From Chelatococcus sambhunathii (lineage in GTDB: Bacteria > Pseudomonadota > Alphaproteobacteria > Rhizobiales > Beijerinckiaceae): a stretch of DNA of 64,000 nucleotides. The translations under genes were made by a program, and so were the position numbers. The stretch spans positions 601,939 through 665,938 of the forward strand of contig NZ_LIOL01000001.1 of NCBI RefSeq assembly GCF_001418005.1. The letters run 5' to 3'. The notes below the pieces were generated by a model. That model did no database searches and was not told where the DNA came from. It was given only the letters and a program-made list of their open reading frames with translations. Each line of letters opens with the position of its first letter. Positions within the stretch are counted from its first letter, which is position 1. Below, piece by piece: positions 1 through 9,850 of this stretch.

Positions 1-1
1 C

Positions 2-874
<873 letters not shown>

Positions 875-892
875 GCCGGCCGGCGGCGCCAC

Positions 893-1453
893 TCACCCGC
901 GCCGGCGCCAGATACCCGGATAGTCGACGACGAGGCCCGCTTCGTCGACGGTGAGGTCCGCCGTGAAGCCGGTCGCGACACCGTGGTAGCGGAAGCGCCG
1001 CGGGGGCTCGCCCCGGTCGAGCCTTGTGTAGACCTGGGCCTCCGGCGTCACCGCGAGGTCCGGCAAGCGGACATAGGCGACGCGAATCTCCCGCGCCTCG
1101 TCGGGTGCGAGCCCGAGATTACGGATAGGCAGCGTATTGGTGAAGGGCGAGCCCATCAGGTCGATATCCGCGCAGGATCTGAGATCGAGCCGCTCGACAC
1201 CGTCGACGCGCCAGTGCCCGTCCGGCTCGCGACCAAGATGGACTTCCCGCCGCGTCGGCCCCTGTTCCAGCTGCACCTCGGCGTGGCGAAAACGCCACGC
1301 GCGATCGCAGGTCACGAGATAGTGCATACGGAAGGTGCCGCTCTCCAGCGTGCCGGCCACGACACCCTCGGCCACGATCGCCTCAGGCTTTTCCACGAGT
1401 CGCAGGTGCTCCTGTCCTGGCGCGTGAAGCCACTCCCAATAAATATCACGCAT
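893..1453 (-). CDS. Putative glycolipid-binding domain protein (DUF1089 family)
   Basis: This 186-residue protein begins MRDIYWEWLHAPGQEHLRL and carries features of the DUF1089/putative glycolipid-binding family: an N-terminal W-x-W strand, HYLVTCDRAWRFRHAEV, a WRVDGVERLDL strand with CADIDLMGSPFTNTLPIR, and a C-terminal FTADLTVDEAGLVVDYPGIW. Family members are cytoplasmic beta-barrel proteins of about 190 residues. Their role in lipid binding is inferred from structure only. The start at 1453 is chosen because an upstream in-frame extension of 36 residues is Arg/Gly-rich and not conserved-looking. The gene is alone on the minus strand, downstream of the potF-like gene but separated from it by a strong terminator. 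Confidence 0.75.
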   Translation of the reverse strand: MRDIYWEWLHAPGQEHLRLVEKPEAIVAEGVVAGTLESGTFRMHYLVTCDRAWRFRHAEVQLEQGPTRREVHLGREPDGHWRVDGVERLDLRSCADIDLMGSPFTNTLPIRNLGLAPDEAREIRVAYVRLPDLAVTPEAQVYTRLDRGEPPRRFRYHGVATGFTADLTVDEAGLVVDYPGIWRRRG

Positions 1454-1577
1454 GGTTCGCCTCCCTCGCGCGGGGCCTCTTGACGTCCCTCGGCGCCTTG
1501 TCGCTCCGGTGGCGGCAGCAGGATATGAGACACCGACAAGGGTTCCTTCGACAATGCCCATGTCGCGCAGGCAACGA

Positions 1578-1610
1578 AAAAGGGCGGCATGCCAGACATG
1601 CCGCCCTTTT
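1578..1610. terminator. Bidirectional rho-independent terminator
   Basis: A perfect 14-bp inverted repeat (arms 1578-1591 and 1597-1610, loop CCAGA) has a GC-rich core GGGCGGCATG flanked by A4 on one side and T4 on the other, so it would terminate on both strands. It sits just past the stop codon of the minus-strand potF-like gene, whose transcript it most likely ends. It also insulates the downstream minus-strand glycolipid-binding gene. Confidence 0.85.
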
Positions 1611-1636
1611 CTTGCTCCGGGACAATCCGGCTCGGC

Positions 1637-2731
1637 TTACCGGCCGGTCTTCACCCGGGTCCACAGCCGGGTCAGCGTGCGCTGGGCGCGCTCGTCATAG
1701 GCTGTGTTGGTGAAAAGGCGTTTCATCGTCTCGTCATCCGGATAGATGCCGGGATCGTTGCGGATTGCCTCGTCGAGATGCTCCTTCGAGGCGATATTGC
1801 CGTTGGCGTAGGCGACAAAGTTGCTGTTCGCCGCAGCGACCTCCGGCTTCATCATGAAGTTGATGAAGGCATGCGCCTCGTCCGGATGCGGTGCATCGGC
1901 AGGGATGGCCATCGAGTCGAACCACATCAGCGCCCCCTCCTTGGGGATGACATAGGCGACATTGACGTTGTTCTTGGCTTCTTCGGCGCGGGCCTTGGCC
2001 TGCAGGATGTCGCCGGAATAGCCGACGGCCACACAGATGTCGCCATTGGCGAGGGCGTTGATATATTCGGACGAATGGAATTTCTGGATATTGCCGCGCA
2101 CCTTCACGAGAAGGTCGGCGGCCTTCTGGAAGTCCTTGGCGTCCTTCGAATCTGGATTGAGGCCGAGATAGCCCAGCACGCCCGGGAAGATGTCCTCCGG
2201 CGCGTCGAGCATGTGGATGCCGCAGTCCTTGAGCTTGGCCGAGAGCTCGGGCTTCAGCACGATGTCCCACGTGTTGAGCGGGATGTCGCCGAGCCGCTCC
2301 TTGACCTTGTCGACATTGATGCCGATGCCGGTCGTGCCCCACATGTAGTTGACCGCGTGCGCGTTGCCCGGGTCGAAGACCCGAAGCCGCTCCGTCACCT
2401 CGGGCCACGCGTTCTTCAGGTTGGGGATTTTCGTCTTGTCGAGCTTGGCGAAGATGCCTGCATTGATCAGCCGCTGCAGGAAGGGTCCCGATGGCACCAC
2501 GATGTCGTAGCCGGACTTGCCGGCGAGCAGCTTCGTCTCGACGATCTCGTTGTTGTCGTAAGTGTCGTAAACGACCTTGATGCCGGTCTCCTTGGTGAAC
2601 TCCTCGAGCATCTTCGGGTCGACATAATCGGACCAGTTGTAGACGTGGACGGTCTTCTCCTGTGCGGCCGCCGGGACGGCGAGCGCAAGGAGCGGCGCGG
2701 CAACGAGTGAGGCAACGAGAGCGCGGACCAT
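1637..2731 (-). CDS. potF: Polyamine (putrescine/spermidine) ABC transporter periplasmic binding protein, PotF-like
   Basis: The 364-residue product has an N-terminal signal peptide (LVAAPLLALAVPAAAQEK, cleavage expected after AAA-Q). The mature part begins with VHVYNWSDYVDP, a hallmark of PotD/PotF proteins. Further family motifs are YDTYDNNEIVETKLLAG, GYDIVVPSG, MWGTTGIG and WFDSMAIPADAPHPDEA. In the family, acidic residues in these loops bind the diamine. The ATG at 2731 is preferred over a TTG six codons upstream because it opens the signal peptide and has GGGAG about 13 bases before it. No pot permease or ATPase lies nearby, so this is an orphan binding protein or its partners are elsewhere. 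It fits the homospermidine-synthesis genes at 34-38 kb. Confidence 0.9.
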   Translation of the reverse strand: MVRALVASLVAAPLLALAVPAAAQEKTVHVYNWSDYVDPKMLEEFTKETGIKVVYDTYDNNEIVETKLLAGKSGYDIVVPSGPFLQRLINAGIFAKLDKTKIPNLKNAWPEVTERLRVFDPGNAHAVNYMWGTTGIGINVDKVKERLGDIPLNTWDIVLKPELSAKLKDCGIHMLDAPEDIFPGVLGYLGLNPDSKDAKDFQKAADLLVKVRGNIQKFHSSEYINALANGDICVAVGYSGDILQAKARAEEAKNNVNVAYVIPKEGALMWFDSMAIPADAPHPDEAHAFINFMMKPEVAAANSNFVAYANGNIASKEHLDEAIRNDPGIYPDDETMKRLFTNTAYDERAQRTLTRLWTRVKTGR

Positions 2732-2816
2732 TTCCGGGCAGTCTCCCAAGGCGAGATGGAAAGCGAACGCCCAAGGCGAGCGTCCCCGTGAAGGCTAAGC
2801 GGTTACGGGCATTTTC

Positions 2817-3962
2817 TCAACGGCCGAGACCGGCGAGACGCTCGAGCGCGCCGTCGAGCGTCGCGTCCTTCTTGGCGAAGCAGAAGCGCACCACGTTGCG
2901 CACCGAATTCTCGTGATAGAAGGCGCTGACCGGGATCGCGGCGACGCCCCTTTCGGCGACGAGCCGCTTGCAGAAGGCAACGTCATCCTCCTCCCCGAGG
3001 GGGGTGATGTCGATGTTGATGAAATACGTGCCCTCGCTCGGCAGCACGGCGAGCCCCAAGCTCCTCAGCCCCTCGGTGAAGCGGTCGCGGCTGCGCGCGA
3101 AATCGCGCCGCATCCCCTCGAAATAGGCGTCGTCCTTGGCAAGGCCGTAGGCGACCGCGCTTTGCAGGTTGGGCGGCGTCGTGAAGGTGAGGAACTGGTG
3201 CGCCTTGGCGAGCACCTTGAGGATCTCGGGCGCCGCCGAGACGAAGCCGACCTTCCAGCCGGTCAGCGAGAAGATCTTGCCGGCGGAGCCGATCTTGACG
3301 CAGCGCTCGCGCATGCCGGGCAGGGTCATCAGCGGCAGGTGCCGGCGCCCGTCGAAGACGAGGTGCTCCCACACCTCGTCGCAGATGGCGATGGCATCGA
3401 AGCGCTCGCAGAAGCGGGCGAGCAGCTCGAGGTCCTCGCGGGCGTAGACGACGGCGGAGGGATTGAGCGGATTGTTGAAAAGGACGACCTTCGTGCGCTC
3501 CGAAAAGGCTGCGGCAAGCGCCTCCTCGCTCAGCCGCCAGTGGGGCGGCTTCAAGGTGACGAAGCGCGGCACGCCGCCGGCCCGGCGCACCAGCGGCAGA
3601 TAGGCGTCGTACATCGGCTGGAAGAGGACGACCTCGTCGCCCGGTTCGATGAGGGCGAGGAGTGCGCCGGCAATGGCTTCCGTGGCGCCGGAGGTGATCA
3701 TCACCTCGCTCTCGGCATCGAGGGCAAGGCCCTGATGATGCTGGTAGTGATTGGCGACGGCCTGGCGCAGCTCCGGCAGGCCGAGCATGGGCGGATACTG
3801 GTTCCAGCCGTTGACCACGGCATCCGCAGCCATGGCGCGCACGTCGGCCGGGCCCGGATCGTCCGGAAAGCCCTGGCCGAGATTGATGGCCCCGGTCTCG
3901 CGCGCCAGGCGCGACATCACCTCGAAGACCGTCGTCGGCAATCCGGCCAGCACTGAATTCAT
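2817..3962 (-). CDS. PLP-dependent class I/II aminotransferase (kynurenine/methionine aminotransferase-like)
   Basis: This 381-residue fold-type I aminotransferase resembles YbdL/kynurenine-oxoglutarate aminotransferases. It shows INLGQGFPD near residue 26, the substrate motif NGWNQYPPMLG, TSGATEAI for cofactor phosphate binding, LFNNPLNPS (Asn stacking), AICDEVWEHL (Asp to the PLP ring nitrogen) and SAGKIFSLTGWKVGF, with the Schiff-base lysine at about residue 229. A conserved Arg for the substrate carboxylate lies near VRFCF at the C-terminus. The ATG at 3962 was chosen because the upstream 17 codons add no conserved sequence. It stands alone, so the substrate (methionine, kynurenine or another aromatic amino acid) cannot be set. 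Confidence 0.85.
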   Translation of the reverse strand: MNSVLAGLPTTVFEVMSRLARETGAINLGQGFPDDPGPADVRAMAADAVVNGWNQYPPMLGLPELRQAVANHYQHHQGLALDAESEVMITSGATEAIAGALLALIEPGDEVVLFQPMYDAYLPLVRRAGGVPRFVTLKPPHWRLSEEALAAAFSERTKVVLFNNPLNPSAVVYAREDLELLARFCERFDAIAICDEVWEHLVFDGRRHLPLMTLPGMRERCVKIGSAGKIFSLTGWKVGFVSAAPEILKVLAKAHQFLTFTTPPNLQSAVAYGLAKDDAYFEGMRRDFARSRDRFTEGLRSLGLAVLPSEGTYFINIDITPLGEEDDVAFCKRLVAERGVAAIPVSAFYHENSVRNVVRFCFAKKDATLDGALERLAGLGR

Positions 3963-4220
3963 GTGTACAACCCTCGCGAACACGGCAGCCCAGCCGCCGG
4001 CGTCGCTTAGCACCGGCGGCGGGCGAGGTGAAGCGATGTGCGCCAGCGCACATCACGATCCGCCGATTTGTGGGGTGCCTTATGACGAAAATTGACATTC
4101 ATCATCCATCATCTACCTTCGCGGCAGCCGGTCCGGTGGCGTGGCGCGTGGTCCGCTCTCGGTGCCCCCCGATCCACGGGTTCCGTCCCCGGACCGGTCA
4201 CCCCAAGGAGCCCAGGACCG

Positions 4221-5339
4221 ATGCACCAGTTCTCGTCGCAGCCGGCCGACGGCCGCCTCTCCCGCACGTCGGCGTTCCTCGCCGCCCTGCTCTGCCTCGG
4301 CCTTGCGGCCTGCACGGACAGCGCCGCGGAGCAGGAGGCAAAGCCGGACCGGCCGGTGCTCGTCGCCAAGGTGCACTTCGAGGAGATCGTTCCCGAGCGG
4401 ACCTTCGTCGCCAGCATCCGGCCGCGGGTCGAAAGTGATATCGGCTTTCGCGTGACCGGCAAGGTTGCCCGCCGGCTCGTCCAGGTCGGCGACACGGTGG
4501 CCAAGGGCACGCCGCTCGCGGAGCTCGACGAGACAGACCTGCGCCTGCAGGCGGAACAGGCCGATGCCGAGCTCAATGCTGCCCGGACGGCTTTGGCCCA
4601 AGCCGAAGCCGAGGAGAACCGCAGCACCGAGCTGCGTCGCCGCGGCTGGGCCTCCGAAGCCGCCTTCGACCGCCAGAAGGCCGCCGCCGCCGAGGCCCGC
4701 TCGCGCCTCGCCCGCGCCGAGCGTTCCGTGGAGCTCACTCGCAACAATCTCTCCTATGCCACGCTGACCGCCGACACCGACGGCGTCGTGACCGCGACCC
4801 TCGTCGAGCCCGGCCAGGTGGTGGCCGCCGGCCAGACCGCCGTCCGCATCGCTGAGCTTGGCGACAAGGAAGCCGTCGTCGCCGTGCCGGAGGCCTTGCT
4901 GTCGCGCGTGCGCCAGGGCGAGGCCTCCGTCACGCTCTGGTCGGACCGCGACCGGCGCTATGCCGCGCGCCTGCGCGAACTCTCGCCGGCGGCAGATCCG
5001 ACGACACGCACCTATCTCGCCCGCTTCGCCATGCCTGATGCCGGCGACGAGGTGGCGTTCGGCATGAGCGCGACGCTGACCATCAAGGGCGGCACCGGCG
5101 AGAAGGCAGCCCGGCTGCCGCTCTCGGCGCTATTCAACCAGGGAAGCGGCCCGGCCCTCTGGGTCGTGGACCGGACGACAGGCGCCGTCGGCCTGAAGCC
5201 GGTGAGGGTCGCCCGCTACGACGCCCGCGACGTGCTGGTGACGGAAGGCGTCGCCGAAGGCGACGAGATCGTCGCGCTCGGCGTGCAGAAGCTCGATCCG
5301 GCACAGAAGGTCCGCGTCGTCGACGCCCTCGTCTATTGA
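4221..5339 (+). CDS. RND efflux periplasmic adaptor lipoprotein (membrane fusion protein)
   Basis: The 372-residue product has a lipoprotein signal with lipobox LAAC (Cys31), so it should be anchored in the inner membrane facing the periplasm. The order of elements is that of HlyD/AcrA adaptors: a first lipoyl half (VTGKVARRLVQVGDTVAKGTPLAELD), an Ala/Glu-rich coiled-coil hairpin at about residues 110-165, a second lipoyl half (LTADTDGVVTATLVEPGQVVAAGQ), a beta-barrel and a membrane-proximal domain. The ATG at 4221 follows AAGGAG with 10-base spacing; an earlier in-frame ATG at 4092 lacks such a site. It precedes the pump gene by 32 bases, so the two form one operon. A TolC-type outer membrane channel is not present here. 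Confidence 0.92.
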   Translation: MHQFSSQPADGRLSRTSAFLAALLCLGLAACTDSAAEQEAKPDRPVLVAKVHFEEIVPERTFVASIRPRVESDIGFRVTGKVARRLVQVGDTVAKGTPLAELDETDLRLQAEQADAELNAARTALAQAEAEENRSTELRRRGWASEAAFDRQKAAAAEARSRLARAERSVELTRNNLSYATLTADTDGVVTATLVEPGQVVAAGQTAVRIAELGDKEAVVAVPEALLSRVRQGEASVTLWSDRDRRYAARLRELSPAADPTTRTYLARFAMPDAGDEVAFGMSATLTIKGGTGEKAARLPLSALFNQGSGPALWVVDRTTGAVGLKPVRVARYDARDVLVTEGVAEGDEIVALGVQKLDPAQKVRVVDALVY

Positions 5340-5371
5340 TCCCGCCGGGCCGTCAACGATCACGATTTGAG

Positions 5372-8300
5372 ATGACCGCCGAGAGTCGCACCACCATGCA
5401 GCGCTTCAACCTTTCGCACTGGGCGGTGACGCATCAGGCGCTCGTGCTCTTCTTCATCCTCGCGCTCGCCGTCGGCGGCACGATCTCCTACCTGCGCCTC
5501 GGCCGGGCCGAGGATCCGTCCTTCACCATCAAGGTCGCCGTCGTCACCGCCATCTGGCCGGGTGCCACCGCCACCGAGATGCAGGCGCAGGTCGCCGACC
5601 GCATCGAGAAGAAGCTGCAGGAGCTGCCCTATTTCGACAAGGTGCAGACCTATACTAAGCCCTCCTTCACGGCGATGCAGGTGACGTTCCGGGACAACAC
5701 GCCGGCGCGCGAGGTGCCGGAGCTGTTCTATCAGCTGCGCAAGAAGCTGACCGATCTCAGGAGTGAGCTGCCAGACAGCCTCATCGGACCGAACGTCAAC
5801 GACGAATACGGCGACGTCGATTCGGTGCTCTACATGATCACCGGTGCGGGCCTCGATTACGCCCAGATGAAGCGCGTGGCCGAGGCGATGCGCCAGCACT
5901 TGCTCAAGGTGCCGAACGTCACCAAGGTCAATCTCTACGGCGTGCAGGACGAGAAGATCTTCGTCGAGTTCAGCCACGCGCGTCTCGCCACGCTCGGCCT
6001 CTCGCCGCAGGTGCTGTTCGATTCTCTACAGCGACAGAACGCGGTGACGCCGGCCGGCACGGTCGAGACGGGCGCCCAGCGCATCCCCCTGCGCGTCACC
6101 GGCGCGCTCGACGGGGCGCAGGCCGTTGCCGAGACGCCGGTCGAGGCGAACGGGCGCACCTTCCGCCTCGGCGACATCGCCACCGTCACGCGCGGCTTCG
6201 AGGACCCGTCCGACTATCTTGTGCGCCAGCGCGGCGAGCCGGCCGTCGGCGTTGGCGTCGTCATGGCCAAGGGCGGCAATATCCTGAAGCTCGGAGAGGA
6301 TCTTGACGAGGCGATGGCGCGCTTCACCGCTGCCCTGCCGCAGGGCATCGACATCGAGCGCATCGCCGACCAGCCGCATGTCGTCGACGGTGCCGTCGGC
6401 GAGTTCGTCAAGGTCTTCGCCGAGGCGCTCGGCATCGTGCTGCTCGTCAGCTTCCTGTCGCTCGGCTGGCGCACGGGCATCGTCGTCGCTTTGTCGGTGC
6501 CGCTGGTGCTCGCCTTCGTCTTCATCGCGATGTACGCGATCGGGCTCGATCTGCACCGCATCACGCTCGGCGCCCTCATCATCGCGCTCGGCCTGCTCGT
6601 CGACGATGCCATCATTGCCATCGAGATGATGGTGGTGAAGATGGAGCAGGGCTGGGATCGGGTGAAGGCCGCGTCCTTCGCCTGGACCTCCACCGCCTTT
6701 CCCATGCTCACCGGCACGCTGGTGACGGCCGCCGGCTTCCTGCCCATCGGCTTCGCCAATTCCTCGGTCGGCGAATATGCGGGCGGCATCTTCTGGGTCG
6801 TCGCCATCGCGCTCGTCGCGTCATGGTTCGTGGCCGTGATCTTCACGCCCTATCTCGGCATGAAGCTTCTGCCCGACTTCGCGGCCAAGATGGCGAAGAA
6901 GCACGGCCACGGCATCCACGACGACCCGAACGCCATCTACCACACACCGCTTTACGAGCGCTTCCGCGCCCTCGTGCGCTTCTGCGTGCGCTGGCGCGGG
7001 CTCACCATCATCGCGACGGTCCTCATCTTCGCAGGCTCCATCGTCGGCTTCGGCCGGGTGCAGCAGCAGTTCTTCCCGCTCTCCGAGCGGCCCGAGCTCT
7101 TCTTCCAGATGCGCCTGCCCGAGGGCACCGCCATCGGCGTCACAGAGGCAACGGCGAAGGAGGCGGAGCGCCTGCTCGCGGGTGACGACGACATCGCGAC
7201 CTACACGACCTATATCGGCCAGGGCTCGCCGCGCTTCTGGCTCGGCCTCAACCCGCAGCTGCCGAACGAGGCCTTCGCCGAGATCGTCATCGTGGCGAAG
7301 GGCGTCGAAGAGCGCGAGCGCATCAAGGCGCGCATTGAGAAGGCCCTTTCGGACGGCGCCCTGTCGGAGGCGCGGGTGCGCGTCGACCGGTTCAACTTCG
7401 GCCCGCCGGTCGGCTTCCCTGTCCAGTTCCGCATCGTCGGCCCGGATCCCGACGCCGTGCGCCGCATCGCCTACGAGGTGCGCGACGTCATGCGCGCCAA
7501 TCCCAACGTCGTCGATCCGCACCTCGACTGGAACGAGAAGACGCCGTCGATCTCGCTCTCCGTCGACCAGGAGCGGGCCCGGGCGCTCGGCCTCAACGTT
7601 GCCGACATCGCACAGTCGTTGCAAACGCTCATCTCGGGTGCGCCGGTGACGGTGGTGCGGGACGGCACCGAACGCGTGCAGGTGCTGGCCCGCGCCGTCG
7701 CCGAGGAGCGCCTCGACCTCGCGCGCCTGCCCGACCTCACCATCACCACGCGCGGCGGCATCGCGGTGCCGCTCGCCCAAGTGGCGCGCATCGACTACGG
7801 CCACGAGGAGCCGATCCTGTGGCGGCGCAACCGCGACATGGCGATCACCGCCCGGGCCGACATCGTCGACGGCATGCAGGCGCCGGACGTGACCAACCAG
7901 ATCTGGCCCGCCCTCAAGGACATCCGCGACAAGCTCGAGCCCGGCTATCGCCTCGAGATCGGCGGCGCCATCGAGGAATCGCAGAAGGGCAACGCCTCGA
8001 TCTTCGCGCTCTTCCCGATCATGGTGATCGTCATGCTGACGATCCTCATGATCCAGCTGCAGAGCTTCTCGCGCCTGATCCTCGTCTTCCTCACCGCCCC
8101 GCTCGGCATCGTCGGCGCCTCGCTCGCCCTCAACGTCTTCGACAGGCCTTTCGGCTTCGTGGCGCTGCTCGGCCTCATCGCGCTCGCCGGCATGATCATG
8201 CGCAACACGGTGATCCTGGTGGACCAGATCGAGACCGACGTCGCCGGCGGCCTCGCGCGCCGCGAGGCCATTGTCGAAGCGACGGTGCGCCGGGCCCGGC

Positions 8301-8548
8301 CGGTGATCCTGACGGCGCTCGCCGCCATCCTCGCCATGATCCCGCTGTCCCGCTCCGCCTTCTGGGGGCCGATGGCCATCACCATCATGGGCGGGCTGTT
8401 CGTCGCCACCTTCCTCACCCTGCTCTTCCTGCCCGCGCTCTACGCGCTATGGTTCCGCAAGCATCTCGACGAGCGCGGCGGAGCCGCGGAGGAAGAGGCG
8501 GCCGAGGAGGTCCAGGGCACCTTGCCGCTGTCCATCGCGGCGGAATAG
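5372..8548 (+). CDS. RND-family multidrug efflux transporter (AcrB/AcrD/AcrF superfamily)
   Basis: The 1058-residue inner membrane proton/drug antiporter has the typical duplicated layout: TM1 near residue 20, a large periplasmic loop, a TM2-6 block, TM7, a second large periplasmic loop and TM8-12. The motif ALGLLVDDAIIAIEMMV in TM4 contains the Asp-Asp pair that relays protons. LAGMIMRNTVILVDQIE in TM10 is the second-half equivalent, with Asn where AcrB also lacks the Asp pair. The ATG at 5372 is used, with an alternative at 5396 (MQRFNLSHW). The product should form a trimer with the lipoprotein adaptor just upstream. The sequence is closer to the less-studied proteobacterial MFP-RND pairs than to AcrB itself, so its substrates are unknown. 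Confidence 0.93.
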   Translation: MTAESRTTMQRFNLSHWAVTHQALVLFFILALAVGGTISYLRLGRAEDPSFTIKVAVVTAIWPGATATEMQAQVADRIEKKLQELPYFDKVQTYTKPSFTAMQVTFRDNTPAREVPELFYQLRKKLTDLRSELPDSLIGPNVNDEYGDVDSVLYMITGAGLDYAQMKRVAEAMRQHLLKVPNVTKVNLYGVQDEKIFVEFSHARLATLGLSPQVLFDSLQRQNAVTPAGTVETGAQRIPLRVTGALDGAQAVAETPVEANGRTFRLGDIATVTRGFEDPSDYLVRQRGEPAVGVGVVMAKGGNILKLGEDLDEAMARFTAALPQGIDIERIADQPHVVDGAVGEFVKVFAEALGIVLLVSFLSLGWRTGIVVALSVPLVLAFVFIAMYAIGLDLHRITLGALIIALGLLVDDAIIAIEMMVVKMEQGWDRVKAASFAWTSTAFPMLTGTLVTAAGFLPIGFANSSVGEYAGGIFWVVAIALVASWFVAVIFTPYLGMKLLPDFAAKMAKKHGHGIHDDPNAIYHTPLYERFRALVRFCVRWRGLTIIATVLIFAGSIVGFGRVQQQFFPLSERPELFFQMRLPEGTAIGVTEATAKEAERLLAGDDDIATYTTYIGQGSPRFWLGLNPQLPNEAFAEIVIVAKGVEERERIKARIEKALSDGALSEARVRVDRFNFGPPVGFPVQFRIVGPDPDAVRRIAYEVRDVMRANPNVVDPHLDWNEKTPSISLSVDQERARALGLNVADIAQSLQTLISGAPVTVVRDGTERVQVLARAVAEERLDLARLPDLTITTRGGIAVPLAQVARIDYGHEEPILWRRNRDMAITARADIVDGMQAPDVTNQIWPALKDIRDKLEPGYRLEIGGAIEESQKGNASIFALFPIMVIVMLTILMIQLQSFSRLILVFLTAPLGIVGASLALNVFDRPFGFVALLGLIALAGMIMRNTVILVDQIETDVAGGLARREAIVEATVRRARPVILTALAAILAMIPLSRSAFWGPMAITIMGGLFVATFLTLLFLPALYALWFRKHLDERGGAAEEEAAEEVQGTLPLSIAAE

Positions 8549-8632
8549 GCGGTTTTCCAACGATCCAGAAGCGACGCTCGCTGCCCCTCCCCCCGCGGGG
8601 AGAGGAAAAGCGGCGGCCGCCCCACCAAGCCG

Positions 8633-9757
8633 CTATGGCATCGCTACCCGCCCGCCCGCCATCGGCTCCGGCACGCCGGTCGTCGTCGGGAAGCTGATCG
8701 GCAGCCCCCGCAGGCGCCGCACGGCGAGGAAGGCGAAGCACTCTGCCTCCACCGCATCGCCGCGCCAGCCCGCATCCTCCGCCATCACCGCCGTGACGCC
8801 CGCCCGTTCGGCGAGGGCCGAGACCAGCGCCGGGTTGCGGCGCCCGCCGCCGCACAGCACGAGCCTGTCCGGCCGGCGCGGCAGGAGGTCGAGTCCGCGC
8901 CCAACCGCTGCGGCGGTGAAGGCGGTCAGCGTTGCCGCCCCGTCGTCCAGCGTTAGGCCGTCCGCCATCGCGGCCGTGAAGTCGTAGCGGTCGAGCGACT
9001 TCGGGTAGGGCGCAGCGAGATAGGGATGGTCGAGAAGCCGCGCGAGCCGCGCCTCGTCCACGCGGCCGCGCCGGGCGGCTGCGCCGTCGACATCCATCTC
9101 CCCGGCGGCATGCTGTTTCATCCAGTCGTTGAGCGGGCCGTTGGCCGGACCGGTATCGAAGGCGACGAGATCGTCCCCGCCGCCCCACCAGGTGACGTTC
9201 GCCACGCCGCCGAGGTTGAGCACCGCCGCTTCCGGCCCGAGCCCCCCGCGCCGCAGGAGGGCGGCGTGGTAGCTCGCCGCGAGCGGCGCCCCCTGTCCGC
9301 CGGCGCGCACGTCCGCGGTGCGGAAATCGAAGACGACAGGCACGCCGACGATCTCCGCCATCAGGGCGCCGTCCCCGAGCTGGCGCGTGTCCCCCGGCCG
9401 TCCCGGCTGCGGCGCCCGGTGCAACATGGTCTGGCCATGGAAGCCGACCGCCGCCACATCCGCCGCCGACAGGCCGTGCAGGCCCATGAAGGCCTTCACC
9501 GCCTCGGCCTGCGCGCGCGTCAGCGCCATCTCCGCCTCGGCGAAGATCGCCGGCTCGGGACCGGTGAAGTTCCATCCTCGCGCCGCGGCGACCGCTTGCG
9601 TCAGCAGGGCCTGCACCGCGGCGGGATAGGGCGACAGCGCATAGGGCCCGAGCCGATCGATCCGCTCGCCGTCCGTGCGGAGCGTCGCAATGTCGATCTG
9701 CCCGTCGAGGGCTGTCCCCGTCATCAGACCGATGGCCCAGACCGGCTTCCCATCCAT
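8633..9757 (-). CDS. anmK: Anhydro-N-acetylmuramic acid kinase
   Basis: At 374 residues it has the family length. AnmK opens and phosphorylates 1,6-anhydro-MurNAc from recycled peptidoglycan to MurNAc-6-phosphate in the cytoplasm. Motifs are [13 protein letters not shown] near the start (ATP phosphate-binding loop, normally SGTSxDGxD), [37 protein letters not shown] (with catalytic Asp) and [13 protein letters not shown]. The start at 9757 is supported by GGAGGGG six bases upstream. It is antisense to and convergent with the RND gene. No murQ or nagZ is nearby. Confidence 0.93.
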   Translation of the reverse strand: MDGKPVWAIGLMTGTALDGQIDIATLRTDGERIDRLGPYALSPYPAAVQALLTQAVAAARGWNFTGPEPAIFAEAEMALTRAQAEAVKAFMGLHGLSAADVAAVGFHGQTMLHRAPQPGRPGDTRQLGDGALMAEIVGVPVVFDFRTADVRAGGQGAPLAASYHAALLRRGGLGPEAAVLNLGGVANVTWWGGGDDLVAFDTGPANGPLNDWMKQHAAGEMDVDGAAARRGRVDEARLARLLDHPYLAAPYPKSLDRYDFTAAMADGLTLDDGAATLTAFTAAAVGRGLDLLPRRPDRLVLCGGGRRNPALVSALAERAGVTAVMAEDAGWRGDAVEAECFAFLAVRRLRGLPISFPTTTGVPEPMAGGRVAMP

Positions 9758-9850
9758 TGTGCCCCTCCATGCGCCTCGCCCGCCTGAACCTTTGTCGCGT
9801 GACACCCGTTCTGCAATGGTCCGACATCAGCAAGCCCCGGGGGAGCCTTG

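Noticed and set aside
1589..2710. Long plus-strand open frame of 373 codons antisense to the potF-like gene
   Set aside because: It is a mirror of the GC-rich coding strand, has no start site or family motif, and the PotF reading is unambiguous.
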